Below are positions 1 through 8,082 of a DNA stretch of 64,000 nt, in pieces; the stretch's first letter is position 1; every line of letters begins with the position of its first letter. The notes under the pieces are model-generated. The model searched no databases. It was not told where the DNA came from and worked only from the letters and a program-made list of their open reading frames with translations. A program made the position numbers and the translations under genes. This stretch comes from Methyloterricola oryzae (GTDB lineage: Bacteria > Pseudomonadota > Gammaproteobacteria > Methylococcales > Methylococcaceae): assembly GCF_000934725.1 (NCBI RefSeq), contig NZ_JYNS01000005.1:124001-188000 (forward strand), given 5' to 3'.

Positions 1-378
1 GGGGTGCCAGGCGCGGGCATCCTGGCCATGCTGGTGCTGCTGTTCGGCATCATGCAGGTGCCCGCGCTGCTGGTGTCGCTGCCGACGATCATTTACGTGT
101 TCTACACCAACGACTCCACTTCCGTCGCGGTCATGTTTGCCGTCTACACCGTCGCAGCCGGCAGCGTGGACAACATACTCAAGCCTTTCGTGCTGGGGCG
201 AGGGGTGGACGCGCCCATGCCGGTGATTCTGTTGGGCGCCCTCGGCGGCATGGCCACCGGCGGCATCATCGGCCTGTTCCTGGGGTCGGTCATGCTGGCT
301 CTGGGATTCCAGTTATTCATGGCCTGGGTGTACCGGGAGCGGGACGCTCGGGCAGGTTTGGAGACGGTTGCGAAGTAG
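1..378 (+). CDS. AI-2E family transporter, C-terminal part
   Basis: The reading frame is open from the first base and ends at TAG 376-378, so only the last ~125 residues are here. They hold several hydrophobic segments and the family signature DNILKPFVLGRGVDAPMP followed by a glycine-rich stretch (GALGGMATGGIIGLFLG), typical of the C-terminal half of AI-2E exporter/PerM-like inner-membrane proteins. Members have about 350 residues and eight predicted membrane helices. Some are implicated in autoinducer-2 export and others act as antiporters, so the substrate here is unknown. The true start lies outside the window. Confidence 0.85.
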   Translation, partial: GVPGAGILAMLVLLFGIMQVPALLVSLPTIIYVFYTNDSTSVAVMFAVYTVAAGSVDNILKPFVLGRGVDAPMPVILLGALGGMATGGIIGLFLGSVMLALGFQLFMAWVYRERDARAGLETVAK

Positions 379-496
379 CCTTGCGAAAGTTGCGCACGTG
401 CGATTGGCAGCGCTTTGACTCCCTCACATAAGCTAGACCTGCGCTCGGTCACCATCAGGCCGGACGCTTGGGACTGTCGTCAGGCCTGAGAACAGA

Positions 497-1483
497 CTAT
501 GTCTCGGCCATCCACGCAGGCGGAATCAGGTCTGGGAAAATCTGTGCGGTCATGTGTTCCGTAAGCCATTGAGCAGGGTAAACCACTTGCTTCTCCGGGT
601 TGGCGTTAAGATATGCGCCCCACCAGGAGAAGGTGCTGTTGGCAATGACGTGATGATGGCAACTGCTCATCAGGTACATCTGTTCCCAATCCGTAGCGTC
701 GTTGGGTACTTTTAGGAAACGTAACTTTCCCTCAAGCTTGCTTCCATCGAGTTCCGAGGCTCTGGCGACAGAATCCGCTATGTGAGGCAGATAAGACTGG
801 TTGACCAGTTCGTCGTCCTCTTCCTCGCAGAAAATCAGGATGTCGACGCCATTCGTCCCATCCCATTCGAGCGCACGCAGGATGCGCAGGACGGCATTGG
901 AGTAGTAGGTCGGGCCCAGGATGAAGTGCACGTCTGAGGTATTCTTGAAGTCTCCGAGGCGCACATGCAGGGAAATTTGGAGGCGTTCGGGGTCGAACAA
1001 TTGTCTGAAGCGGTCGCGCGTCGCCGCGATTGACGTCCGAATCTCCAGTTCCTTCAGCAAGTCTTCGAAGTCATCCTCGAAATACTTGTAGGACAGGAAA
1101 TAGCCGCTAAGTTTGAGGTGCTTGTAGCGCCTGAGATGCGCCAAGTCACGAAAGGTACCGAACGAATCGCGATGCTCGGTATCCCATCGGTAGGCCTCAT
1201 AATTGTCCACACAGCAAGGCTTAAGCGCCTTGAATACGCTGTCGAAATATCGTGGCCTGGCGTGATAGCCGGGCTTGTTGCTCATCTTCGAGAATCGTTC
1301 GGGGTCGTCATGCAGGATCAGCTTCGATTCGGTCTTTCGCGCATAATTGAGCGCGGTCAGCAACTGAAACATCTGGTTGCCGAGTCCGTAGCGGTACTCG
1401 ATGGTAACGACCCTTTGAGCGCCGTCGACACTAAGCCGCCGCGTAACTCTGCGCTTTAGCCTGCGCGCGTGGGTGAGAGGCAT
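497..1483 (-). CDS. Glycosyltransferase family 11 (alpha-1,2-fucosyltransferase-like)
   Basis: This is a probable cytosolic or membrane-associated sugar transferase for surface polysaccharide. The N-terminal region carries YGLGNQMFQ, the GT11 start motif. A central SLHVRLGD matches the HxRxGD motif that binds the GDP-sugar in fucosyltransferases, and IANSTFSWWGAYL matches the third conserved block. The frame is open back to an ATG at 1612, but I prefer ATG 1483. It has AAGG upstream, it gives 328 residues (family about 300), and the extra N-terminus has no family resemblance. Donor and acceptor cannot be told from sequence. Base composition is a little richer in A+T than its neighbours, common for O-antigen type genes. 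Confidence 0.8.
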   Translation of the reverse strand: MPLTHARRLKRRVTRRLSVDGAQRVVTIEYRYGLGNQMFQLLTALNYARKTESKLILHDDPERFSKMSNKPGYHARPRYFDSVFKALKPCCVDNYEAYRWDTEHRDSFGTFRDLAHLRRYKHLKLSGYFLSYKYFEDDFEDLLKELEIRTSIAATRDRFRQLFDPERLQISLHVRLGDFKNTSDVHFILGPTYYSNAVLRILRALEWDGTNGVDILIFCEEEDDELVNQSYLPHIADSVARASELDGSKLEGKLRFLKVPNDATDWEQMYLMSSCHHHVIANSTFSWWGAYLNANPEKQVVYPAQWLTEHMTAQIFPDLIPPAWMAET

Positions 1484-1918
1484 CAACTTGACCTTAACTG
1501 AAAAACGCAGAAGCGGATCGCTCACCTGACCCCTTGAGGAAACGCTTGCCGGGATCACTAGCCGTGTCTCCAAGACGTGAAGAGCTCCACTGCAGAGCAT
1601 CTGACTGAACACTCTTCAAAAAGCGCCTCCCGAGAACGGTGTCTCGGTAGTCACCCCCGAGAGCATTCATCGGAAAATGCAATTATGTTTTTGAGTTTGC
1701 AGGATAACTCGGCGCCGGTGATTTGTCATTAACCCTGGCAATGGGCATCCAGGGCAGAGGCCTGCGAACAGTTGCATCTCTCCAGCCTGAAAATTCACGC
1801 CGCCGAATTCATCTTCTCAGACCCGACGGTATGATAGGCTCCCCGGAGTTGCCTGCTGAGACTCCCGGTCGCGAGCGTGCGCAGGCTAAACCGATGATCT
1901 TTTCCAAAGGAGTACTTG
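1484..1918. other. Intergenic region between divergent genes
   Basis: This 435-bp stretch separates the GT11 gene (leaving leftward) from the GH57 gene (leaving rightward), so it should hold both promoters. I see a TATGAT that could be a -10 box at 1830-1835 and the GH57 ribosome site AAAGGAG at 1906-1912. There is no convincing -35, operator, RNA or conserved small gene. Short open frames here do not look like real proteins. Confidence 0.4.
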
Positions 1919-4036
1919 ATGGCCATTTTCTCTCAGATTATCGCCGTGGAGAGCCCGGAGCGCCTGATCTGCGATGAGTCTGGCAAGAATCCGGGCTTCA
2001 GTGTCCAATTTGAGGCCGACGGCGAAATTCCTTTTCCCCAACTGATCCTGCATGGGCAAGGCATGCAAAAGATCTTCAAGGATGAGGATATCCGTTGTTT
2101 CCCATCGCATGCCGGGAACGTGACTTACGAAGTAAGTATTCCGGCGGGTATCCTACAAGCCGGGCAGGTGAGCATTCAGGTGGAAGGCTGCCGCAAGCGT
2201 GATGTCGGCAGCGCCGGTGGCGCGGACTGGGTCAAGGTATTCCGCAACCTTGAGCTGCGGCCGCGTTCACGCCCGCAAACGCCAAGGGTGAGCGTCGGTT
2301 CCGGTCCGGTGAAGCTCTACTTCGGCATCCACAAGCACATGCACCAGCCGTACTACGACACCACCAACCGCTATGCCTGGGATGGGGAGAAGGACGGCAT
2401 CTTCGGATCGCGAGGCGGCAACTACACCGATTTCATCCCGGCGGCGGTGCGCCAGTATGCCGATGGCGGCCTGCCCCACGCGGGGCTGTCCACCAGTTGG
2501 AGCGGCTCGCTCATCGAGCAACTGGACCGCTGCGCCAGCGACGGCCTGTGCGGCGGGCGCTTCGGCCATTGGCGGGAGCCCTTGCGCGGCATGGCTGGCG
2601 CAAAAACGGCTCTGGGCAATCCGCGAGTGGCTTTCACCGCTTTCGGATTCTTCCATCCCTTGATGCCTTTGATCCCGCAGCGCGACATCGTGCGCCAGAT
2701 CCAATGGCACAAGGGGCTGGTGCGCGAGGCCTTCGGCGTCGATCCCGTCTCCACCCTGTTTCCGCCGGAGACGGCGTTCCATGTACGCATCATCCCGGCA
2801 CTGCTGGAGGCGGGGGTTACGTCCGTCATCTACGACTCCATCCACCGCTTCCGGGCCTGCCGCGACTACCCCTACGCCGGCATGGGCGAGGGCATGCTGC
2901 CGCCCAATCGGGCGGAGCAGGTGAACCCGCCGGTGGATGACTGGCTGCAGCTGCACAATATCTGGGCGGGCTCCAAGATCTCGCCCTCGCTGCTGCGTCC
3001 CGAGTACGTGGCCTACGAGGATCCGGACGGCCAGGTGCACAAGATCATCGCCGTGCCGGCGGAGCGCTACATCGGCAACGAGGACGCCCGCGGCGGCTTC
3101 GGCGCCCTCCAGTATCCGTCGGTGCTGGGCCAGGTCTATGACCGCATCGTCGAGACCGGCAGTTACGATCCCAAGCATCCGCCGTTCTTCCTGCTGCATT
3201 CCGACGGCGACAACCATGGCGGCGGCGCGGACAGCTATTACCACCACAACACCGGCGCCCTGGTGCACTGGCTGCAGCAGGACCGGCGTTTCGAACTATG
3301 CGGCATCGACGACTACTTGCAGCAGTTTCCGCCGGACCCTGAACATACCTGCCATATCGAGCCCGGTTCCTGGAGCGGCGCCGACAACGGCGACCCGCAG
3401 TTCATGAAGTGGTTCAGCCGTTACGATCAGGCGTATTCGCCGGACCTCAATTCCTGGGCGGTGCTCACTGCCTTCCAGAACGCGGTTCACAGCCTGGAGG
3501 ATGCGGAACCCGGGCACGCGGCCCTGGGCGATGCGCTGCGGCTGCTGCTCACGGCGGAAACCAGCTGCTACTGGTACTGGACCGGCCAGCTCACCTGGGA
3601 CCAGCAGGTCACCAACGCCGCCAATATGGGGCAGTCCATGCTGCGCGGCGCCATCGATGACTTGCTGCGCCGGGGCGGTGACCGCACCGCGCCCACCATC
3701 TTTCCACCCTGGGTGACGCCGGAAAATCCGGGCGGACAGCGCTGGGGCCAGGGTTGCCTGCAGGATGCGCCGCGCGAGGGCACGGTGCACACCTTTGTCC
3801 ACGACATTTCCGGGTTGAAGCGGGTCAGCCTGGTGCTGCGCAGCGCGGCGGGGGAGTCGACCCTGGCGATGCACGACCGCGGCGTCTATCCCACCGCGAC
3901 CGGAGCGCAGAGTTCGGCCCATTACTTCACCGCCGATCTGCCAATGGGGGCGGGTGACCTGCGCTATTACATCGAGGCGGAAGATACGGCCGGAAATCTG
4001 GCCCGCAGTGCCCTGGAGCGAATCTACCTGGCCTGA
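1919..4036 (+). CDS. Glycoside hydrolase family 57 protein
   Basis: A ~705-residue alpha-glucan-active enzyme candidate (amylase, branching enzyme or amylopullulanase type). After an N-terminal domain of about 130 residues comes the GH57 opening block FGIHKHMHQPYY, with the histidine pattern of conserved region 1. LFPPETAFHVRIIPALLEAG likely carries the catalytic glutamate, and HSDGDNHGGG likely carries the acid/base aspartate region. The last ~90 residues look like a separate beta-sandwich. ATG 1919 is chosen over the TTG at 1916 because AAAGGAG lies 6 bp ahead. No signal peptide is visible, so it is probably cytoplasmic and acts on storage glycogen. The exact activity is undetermined. Confidence 0.82.
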   Translation: MAIFSQIIAVESPERLICDESGKNPGFSVQFEADGEIPFPQLILHGQGMQKIFKDEDIRCFPSHAGNVTYEVSIPAGILQAGQVSIQVEGCRKRDVGSAGGADWVKVFRNLELRPRSRPQTPRVSVGSGPVKLYFGIHKHMHQPYYDTTNRYAWDGEKDGIFGSRGGNYTDFIPAAVRQYADGGLPHAGLSTSWSGSLIEQLDRCASDGLCGGRFGHWREPLRGMAGAKTALGNPRVAFTAFGFFHPLMPLIPQRDIVRQIQWHKGLVREAFGVDPVSTLFPPETAFHVRIIPALLEAGVTSVIYDSIHRFRACRDYPYAGMGEGMLPPNRAEQVNPPVDDWLQLHNIWAGSKISPSLLRPEYVAYEDPDGQVHKIIAVPAERYIGNEDARGGFGALQYPSVLGQVYDRIVETGSYDPKHPPFFLLHSDGDNHGGGADSYYHHNTGALVHWLQQDRRFELCGIDDYLQQFPPDPEHTCHIEPGSWSGADNGDPQFMKWFSRYDQAYSPDLNSWAVLTAFQNAVHSLEDAEPGHAALGDALRLLLTAETSCYWYWTGQLTWDQQVTNAANMGQSMLRGAIDDLLRRGGDRTAPTIFPPWVTPENPGGQRWGQGCLQDAPREGTVHTFVHDISGLKRVSLVLRSAAGESTLAMHDRGVYPTATGAQSSAHYFTADLPMGAGDLRYYIEAEDTAGNLARSALERIYLA

Positions 4037-4228
4037 TACGAAACGTGTTGTCTGCGTTCGGGCCCGGCGTCAGGATATTTTACGTTTCTGCGGATTCGCA
4101 CGGGCGGCGCGGGAATCCGTGCTGCCTCGTTCAGTCGCCCCAGTATCGGGCAGCAGCGCGAATTCGGTGCGTGGCGGGCGATCCAGCGGAGGGACAAATC
4201 CAGCGTGGGTACCGTGGATTCAGGGAGG

Positions 4229-4270
4229 CTAGCGTTGGCACGCAAGCTGCAGGACTCTAAGTGCCGTCAT
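4229..4270 (-). other. Possible 13-codon leader ORF after the lipoprotein gene
   Basis: On the minus strand, just past the stop of the Mla-type lipoprotein gene, there is a strong AGGAGG ribosome site (4276-4281) five bases before ATG 4270. The frame reads MTALRVLQLACQR and stops at 4229. It may be a leader peptide, the relic of a lost fourth cistron, or chance. It lies antisense to the small RNA candidate. Confidence 0.2.
4236..4251 (+). promoter_or_regulatory. Sigma-54 (-24/-12) promoter, near consensus
   Basis: The sequence TGGCACGCAAGCTGCA matches the RpoN consensus TGGCACG-N4-TTGCW at every fixed position except one (CTGCA for TTGCA). GG and GC are correctly spaced by ten bases, and the flanking AGCGT also fits the extended consensus. 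Transcription should begin near 4261-4263. No protein gene follows on this strand for hundreds of bases, only the terminator at 4294-4319. Confidence 0.65.
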
Positions 4271-4319
4271 GGTATCCTCCTAAAACTTGTTAGAACCCAC
4301 CTTCTGGTGGGTTTTTTTT
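4263..4319 (+). ncRNA. Candidate sigma-54-dependent small RNA (~57 nt)
   Basis: The RNA is bounded by a near-consensus sigma-54 promoter upstream (4236-4251) and a strong intrinsic terminator (4294-4319). The predicted transcript has a mostly unstructured 5' part containing UCCUCCU (4275-4281), a short CUAA/UUAG stem, then the terminator hairpin. UCCUCCU could pair with Shine-Dalgarno sequences, as in known C-rich regulatory RNAs. It is also the exact antisense of the ribosome site on the opposite strand and of the 3' end of the Mla-type lipoprotein mRNA, so it could be trans-acting or cis-antisense. I do not recognise it as a known RNA family. Confidence 0.45.
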
Positions 4320-4943
4320 CGCCTGCTGCCCGGCGTCCGGGCGTGTTGCCTCTTGCCGCAGCGCCGCCGCCAGGTCTCGATCCAACTGGTTCAGGCATTG
4401 GTTCAAGCCTTTGACCATCAGTGCGTAGTCGCTGTCGGAGGCGGGCGCCGCGTAGCTGACCTGCCGGCCGGGTCCTGAGCCGTCCGGGCGGGTGATCTGC
4501 CACTGCGCCGTCAGGTGTGCCTGGCCCCGCTCATCCACATGAAATTCCAGAATGTTCAGCGACAGCTTGAGCTTGGCCTCGCGGGCCCGGACCGAGCCGT
4601 TGACGGGCACCACCTCGGCCGGCACCAGCACCGCCAGGTCCTGGGTCAGGACGCGTGCGATGTTGCCGTCCAGGTCTTCCGCCCAGCGGTTGGTCTCGTC
4701 CAGGCGGTAGGCGTTGGGGCCGGTGGCGTGGACGATCTGCGGCCGGTCCACGTAGCCGGGCACCTGAATCGGCGCCAGGGCGATGAGCAGGGTTTCGCGT
4801 GCTTGCGCGCCGGGGTTCGCCTTGCCGGTAGCCAGGGGCTCCAGCATATAGAACTGCGAGGGCGGTGAAGTACCCAGGCAGCCGCCGAGGATCAGACAGG
4901 ACAGGAGGGTGAGGGAGAGTGCCGTAAGCCGCGTCGGATGCAT
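4290..4943 (-). CDS. ABC-type transport auxiliary lipoprotein (PqiC/DUF330-like)
   Basis: A 217-residue lipoprotein with signal peptide and lipobox ILGGC (Cys ~22), so it should be lipid-anchored, probably in the outer membrane. The fold signature APIQVPGYVDRPQIV and the RWAEDLDGNIARVL block are typical of the PqiC/ABC auxiliary family, which partners MCE proteins in phospholipid transport between the membranes. It is the last gene of the minus-strand mlaE-mlaF-mlaD-like operon, 14 bp after the MCE gene. The C-terminal codons overlap a plus-strand terminator. Confidence 0.85.
   Translation of the reverse strand: MHPTRLTALSLTLLSCLILGGCLGTSPPSQFYMLEPLATGKANPGAQARETLLIALAPIQVPGYVDRPQIVHATGPNAYRLDETNRWAEDLDGNIARVLTQDLAVLVPAEVVPVNGSVRAREAKLKLSLNILEFHVDERGQAHLTAQWQITRPDGSGPGRQVSYAAPASDSDYALMVKGLNQCLNQLDRDLAAALRQEATRPDAGQQAKKNPPEGGF
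4294..4319 (+). terminator. Intrinsic terminator
   Basis: An eight-base-pair stem AACCCACC/GGTGGGTT with a TTCT loop is followed by a run of eight T. The T run is on the plus strand only, so it terminates rightward transcription (the small RNA, and read-through from the GH57 gene). It overlaps the last codons of the convergent lipoprotein gene. Confidence 0.8.
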
Positions 4944-4957
4944 GATTCAACCCCTGT

Positions 4958-5983
4958 TCAATGGTCTTTGCCGGAAATCAACGATTCCGGGTGCCGCTCC
5001 AGATAATCGGTGAGGTCGCGCAGGGAGCGCGCCGCCTGCCTGAGGGCGATGAGGGTCTCGTTGAGGGTGGAGTCAGGCCCCACGGCCTGCTCCACGGTGC
5101 CCACCGCCGTGCCCGCCTTGTTCAGCGCAACGGTCGCCGCCTGGAGGGTCTGGTTGGCGGTGGCCAGGATCGGCTTGACCTCGCCGTGCACGTGCTGCAC
5201 CAGTTCCCGGGAATCCTGCATCAAGGCATTGGCGTTGCTCATGGTCTTGTCAGTATTGCGCAGGATGGGCTCCAGGTTGCGGTTGAGGGTGGAGACGGTC
5301 TTTTCCATCTCCACCAGGGTTTTGGCCAGGGCGGCGCGGGAGGTCTTGACGTCCTCGGAGGAGAGCAGGTCGCGCAGTTCCTTCACGGTTTGGCCGAAGT
5401 TATCGACGATCTGCTCCAGCGGAAGACTGCGGATCTTCTCCGCCACTTCCTCGGCGGTGTTGCGCAACTCGTCCGCTGTGGTGGGCACGGCGGGCAGTTC
5501 CAGCAGGCCCTGGTGCTCCAGTCCCACGTAGTTGGCCGGCTTGCCGGGGAAGATGTCCAGGTCCACGAACAAAAGGCCGGTGAGCAGGCTTTGCATCTCC
5601 AGTCGGGCGCGGAATCCGGCCTCTACCAATCTGTCGCGGTTTTGCTTCTGGTGCTCGTGGGTCATGCCCTTGGCGAAGGGCTTTCCGCCGGCGCCGACGA
5701 AGCTGTTGCGGTCGATCTCGATCACCACCGGCTTGTAGACCTTGGCGTGCTTCTGGTCGATTTGCAGCGAGATCTTGGTGACGGCGCCCACCTTGACGCC
5801 CTGCATCTTCACTGGAGCGCCCACCTCCAGGCCGTTGAGGGAGGAGTCGAAGAAGATCACGTAGTAGATCTTGTCCATGTTCAGGTACTGCGCGCCGCCG
5901 AACATAAGGATGCCGATCACCAGCAGCGCCAGCGCGCCCAGGGTGAAGCCGCCCACGGCCACCGGGTTGACGGGTTTACTCAT
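4958..5983 (-). CDS. MlaD/MCE family substrate-binding protein
   Basis: A 341-residue inner-membrane-anchored periplasmic protein. One N-terminal helix (residues ~9-29) is followed by the MCE domain with FDSSLNGLEVGAPVKMQGVKVG (residues ~45-70). A long C-terminal region (about 190-320) looks helical or coiled-coil, resembling the needle-like helices of longer MCE proteins. Its role is to carry lipid between the ABC transporter and the outer-membrane side. The start ATG overlaps the upstream ATPase stop (ATGA), indicating translational coupling. Confidence 0.9.
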   Translation of the reverse strand: MSKPVNPVAVGGFTLGALALLVIGILMFGGAQYLNMDKIYYVIFFDSSLNGLEVGAPVKMQGVKVGAVTKISLQIDQKHAKVYKPVVIEIDRNSFVGAGGKPFAKGMTHEHQKQNRDRLVEAGFRARLEMQSLLTGLLFVDLDIFPGKPANYVGLEHQGLLELPAVPTTADELRNTAEEVAEKIRSLPLEQIVDNFGQTVKELRDLLSSEDVKTSRAALAKTLVEMEKTVSTLNRNLEPILRNTDKTMSNANALMQDSRELVQHVHGEVKPILATANQTLQAATVALNKAGTAVGTVEQAVGPDSTLNETLIALRQAARSLRDLTDYLERHPESLISGKDH

Positions 5984-6774
5984 GGCCTAGCACCTTCTTT
6001 CACAGTGGATTCCTCGCCATCGCGTTCACCTCGGGTCAAGAAGCGGATGATTTTGGGGTCCTTGGATTCTTCCAGCAATGCCTTGGGCGAGCCGGTGGCG
6101 AGCATGGTCTTGGTCTCCGGGTCCAGGAACACCGAGTTGGTGCCGATGGCGAAGATGCTGGCCAACTCGTGGGTGACAACCACGATGGTGGTGCCCAGGG
6201 TGTCGCGCAGGGAGATGATCAGATCGTCCAGCAGCCGGGCGCTGATAGGGTCCAGGCCGGCCGAGGGCTCGTCGAAGAACAGGATTTCCGGGTCCAGGGC
6301 CATGGCCCGCGCCAGGCCGGCGCGCTTCTGCATGCCGCCGCTGATCTCGGACGGGTAGTAGTCCTCGAAGCCGGCCAATCCCACTAGCGCCAGTTTGTAA
6401 GAGACGATGTCGGCGATTTCCGCAGGGCTCAGGTCGGTGAACTCGCCCAGGGGCAGGGCGATGTTCTCCGCCAGGGTCAGGGAGCTGAACAGGGCCCCGC
6501 TCTGGTAGAGCACGCCGATGCGGCGCATGATTGCGGTGCGCTCGGCGTCCTCCGCCTGCCAGAAATTCTGCCGCTGGTAGTAAACCTCGCCCTTTGCCGG
6601 GCGCTGCAGGCCGATCAGATGGCGCAGCAGGGTGCTCTTGCCGCAGCCGCTGCCGCCCATGACGATGAACACGTCGCCGCGGTTGATGGAGAAATCCAGA
6701 TCGCGCTGGATGACGAAGTCCCCGTAGGCCATGGTCAGGTTCTGCACCGTGATGTGCGGGACCGGCTCGCTCAT
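5980..6774 (-). CDS. MlaF-like ABC transporter ATP-binding protein
   Basis: A 264-residue ATPase that powers the MCE lipid transporter. Visible motifs are Walker A GGSGCGKST (~40-48), the Q-loop near LYQSGALF, signature SGGMQKR, Walker B ILFFDEPSAGLDP and the switch histidine in VVVTHEL. SGGMQKR with SAGLDP is typical of the MlaF/Ttg2A group. The start follows directly on the permease stop with no gap, and the end overlaps the MCE gene by four bases. Confidence 0.92.
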   Translation of the reverse strand: MSEPVPHITVQNLTMAYGDFVIQRDLDFSINRGDVFIVMGGSGCGKSTLLRHLIGLQRPAKGEVYYQRQNFWQAEDAERTAIMRRIGVLYQSGALFSSLTLAENIALPLGEFTDLSPAEIADIVSYKLALVGLAGFEDYYPSEISGGMQKRAGLARAMALDPEILFFDEPSAGLDPISARLLDDLIISLRDTLGTTIVVVTHELASIFAIGTNSVFLDPETKTMLATGSPKALLEESKDPKIIRFLTRGERDGEESTVKEGARP

Positions 6775-7911
6775 TCAGATCCCCAAACGGTTGCAGACCA
6801 GGGTGATGATCGAATCGGCCACCACGATGTAGACGATGCTGTCCACCACCGCCGCCGTCGCCGCCTCGCCCACCGCCGCGGCGCTGCGCCCGCACTGCAT
6901 GCCGCGCCGGCAGCCGGCGCTGGCGATGAGGACGGCGAACACCAGGCTCTTGGACAGGCCTATGGCCAGGTCCGGCAGGTGCACCGCGCGTCTAGTCTCG
7001 TTGTAGTACTGCAGCAGGTTGACGTCGAAGGCGCTCACCGTCACCAGCGCGCCGCCGAGGATGCCCATGAGGTCGGCATACAGGCAGAGCAGGGGCATCA
7101 TCAGGATCAAGGCCGCCAGCCGCGGCAGCACCAGGAAATGCATGGGCGAGATGCCCATGGTGCGCAGGGCGTCGATCTCGCTGTTGACGTTCATGGTGCC
7201 GAGCTGCGCCGCGTAGGCCGCGCCGGTGCGTCCCGCCATGATCACGGCGGTCATCAGGGCCCCCATCTCGCGCACGGTGCCCAGGCCCACCAGGTCGGCG
7301 ATGTAGATCTGCGCGCCGAACATGGAGAGCTGCACCGCGCCGACGAAGGCCAGGATCAGCCCCACCAGGATGCTGATGAGGCTGACGATCGCCAGGGCGC
7401 CGGGGCCGGTTTCCTGCACGCACAGCATGAGGTCGATCGTCCGGTAGCGGGCCCGGCCACGAAGCGCATCCAGCACGGCGAGCAGGGTCTCGCCGACGAA
7501 ACCGACCATGCCGGTGGCTTCCTTGAAGGCCGCCAGGGTGTTCTTGCCGAGGCGGGCCAGGAACGGCTCGCCATTGGCCGAGCGGCGCGCGCCGCTGCGC
7601 TCCGGCACCGCCCGCGCCAGGTTCAGCAGGCCGCGCACGCCTTCCGGCAGACCTTCGCAATCCACGGCAATGCCGTCGGCGGCGCAGAAATCGGTGATCT
7701 GAAGAATGAAAGTGGGCAGGCGGCTGTCCCAGTCTTGCAGGTCATGGACAGCCAGCCGCATGCGCTGGGGCTTGGCGGCGCGCAGGGCTTCCAGGAGCGC
7801 TTCGGCCTGCGGAACATCGGCCGCGTGGGTCCAGGTGCCGGAGAATTCGATGGTCGAGTCGCCAGCCTCGCTGCTGTGCCGGGCTTGACCGGACGCCGGC
7901 TGCGGGTTCAC
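6775..7911 (-). CDS. MlaE family permease with N-terminal STAS-like domain
   Basis: A 378-residue inner-membrane permease, longer than E. coli MlaE (about 260). The first ~110 residues are soluble and look like a fused STAS domain (IEFSGTW..., AVHDLQDWDSRLPTF), the part supplied by MlaB in E. coli. The MlaE core follows, with REMGALMTAVIMAGRTGAA and EIDALRTMGISPMHFLVLPR, both strongly conserved. It is the first gene of the four-gene Mla-type operon and probably moves phospholipid to or from the MCE protein. Confidence 0.92.
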   Translation of the reverse strand: MNPQPASGQARHSSEAGDSTIEFSGTWTHAADVPQAEALLEALRAAKPQRMRLAVHDLQDWDSRLPTFILQITDFCAADGIAVDCEGLPEGVRGLLNLARAVPERSGARRSANGEPFLARLGKNTLAAFKEATGMVGFVGETLLAVLDALRGRARYRTIDLMLCVQETGPGALAIVSLISILVGLILAFVGAVQLSMFGAQIYIADLVGLGTVREMGALMTAVIMAGRTGAAYAAQLGTMNVNSEIDALRTMGISPMHFLVLPRLAALILMMPLLCLYADLMGILGGALVTVSAFDVNLLQYYNETRRAVHLPDLAIGLSKSLVFAVLIASAGCRRGMQCGRSAAAVGEAATAAVVDSIVYIVVADSIITLVCNRLGI

Positions 7912-8082
7912 CCAGGCCTCCTGGCGATGGGCCGGGCAGCCGCGCCCGGTGGCGACGAAGGCGAAGGCTGCGCGAGTCTGGCGGGTCGTCCGGTTCGCAT
8001 CGTGAGGGTCCTTAACAGTGTCTGCCGATACTTTAATGAAAAGCCCGGAATCCCGCCAGACGCCGCGGGAGGGTTCTTGGCG

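Noticed and set aside
2267-3268. Long open frame on the minus strand inside the GH57 gene
   Set aside because: It mirrors the GC-rich plus-strand coding frame, has low-complexity His/Arg/Val-rich translation and no start signal or family pattern.
4961-6358. 465-codon plus-strand frame opposite the MCE and ATPase genes
   Set aside because: It is antisense to two clearly real genes with complete motifs; the translation is histidine/glutamine-rich without domains.
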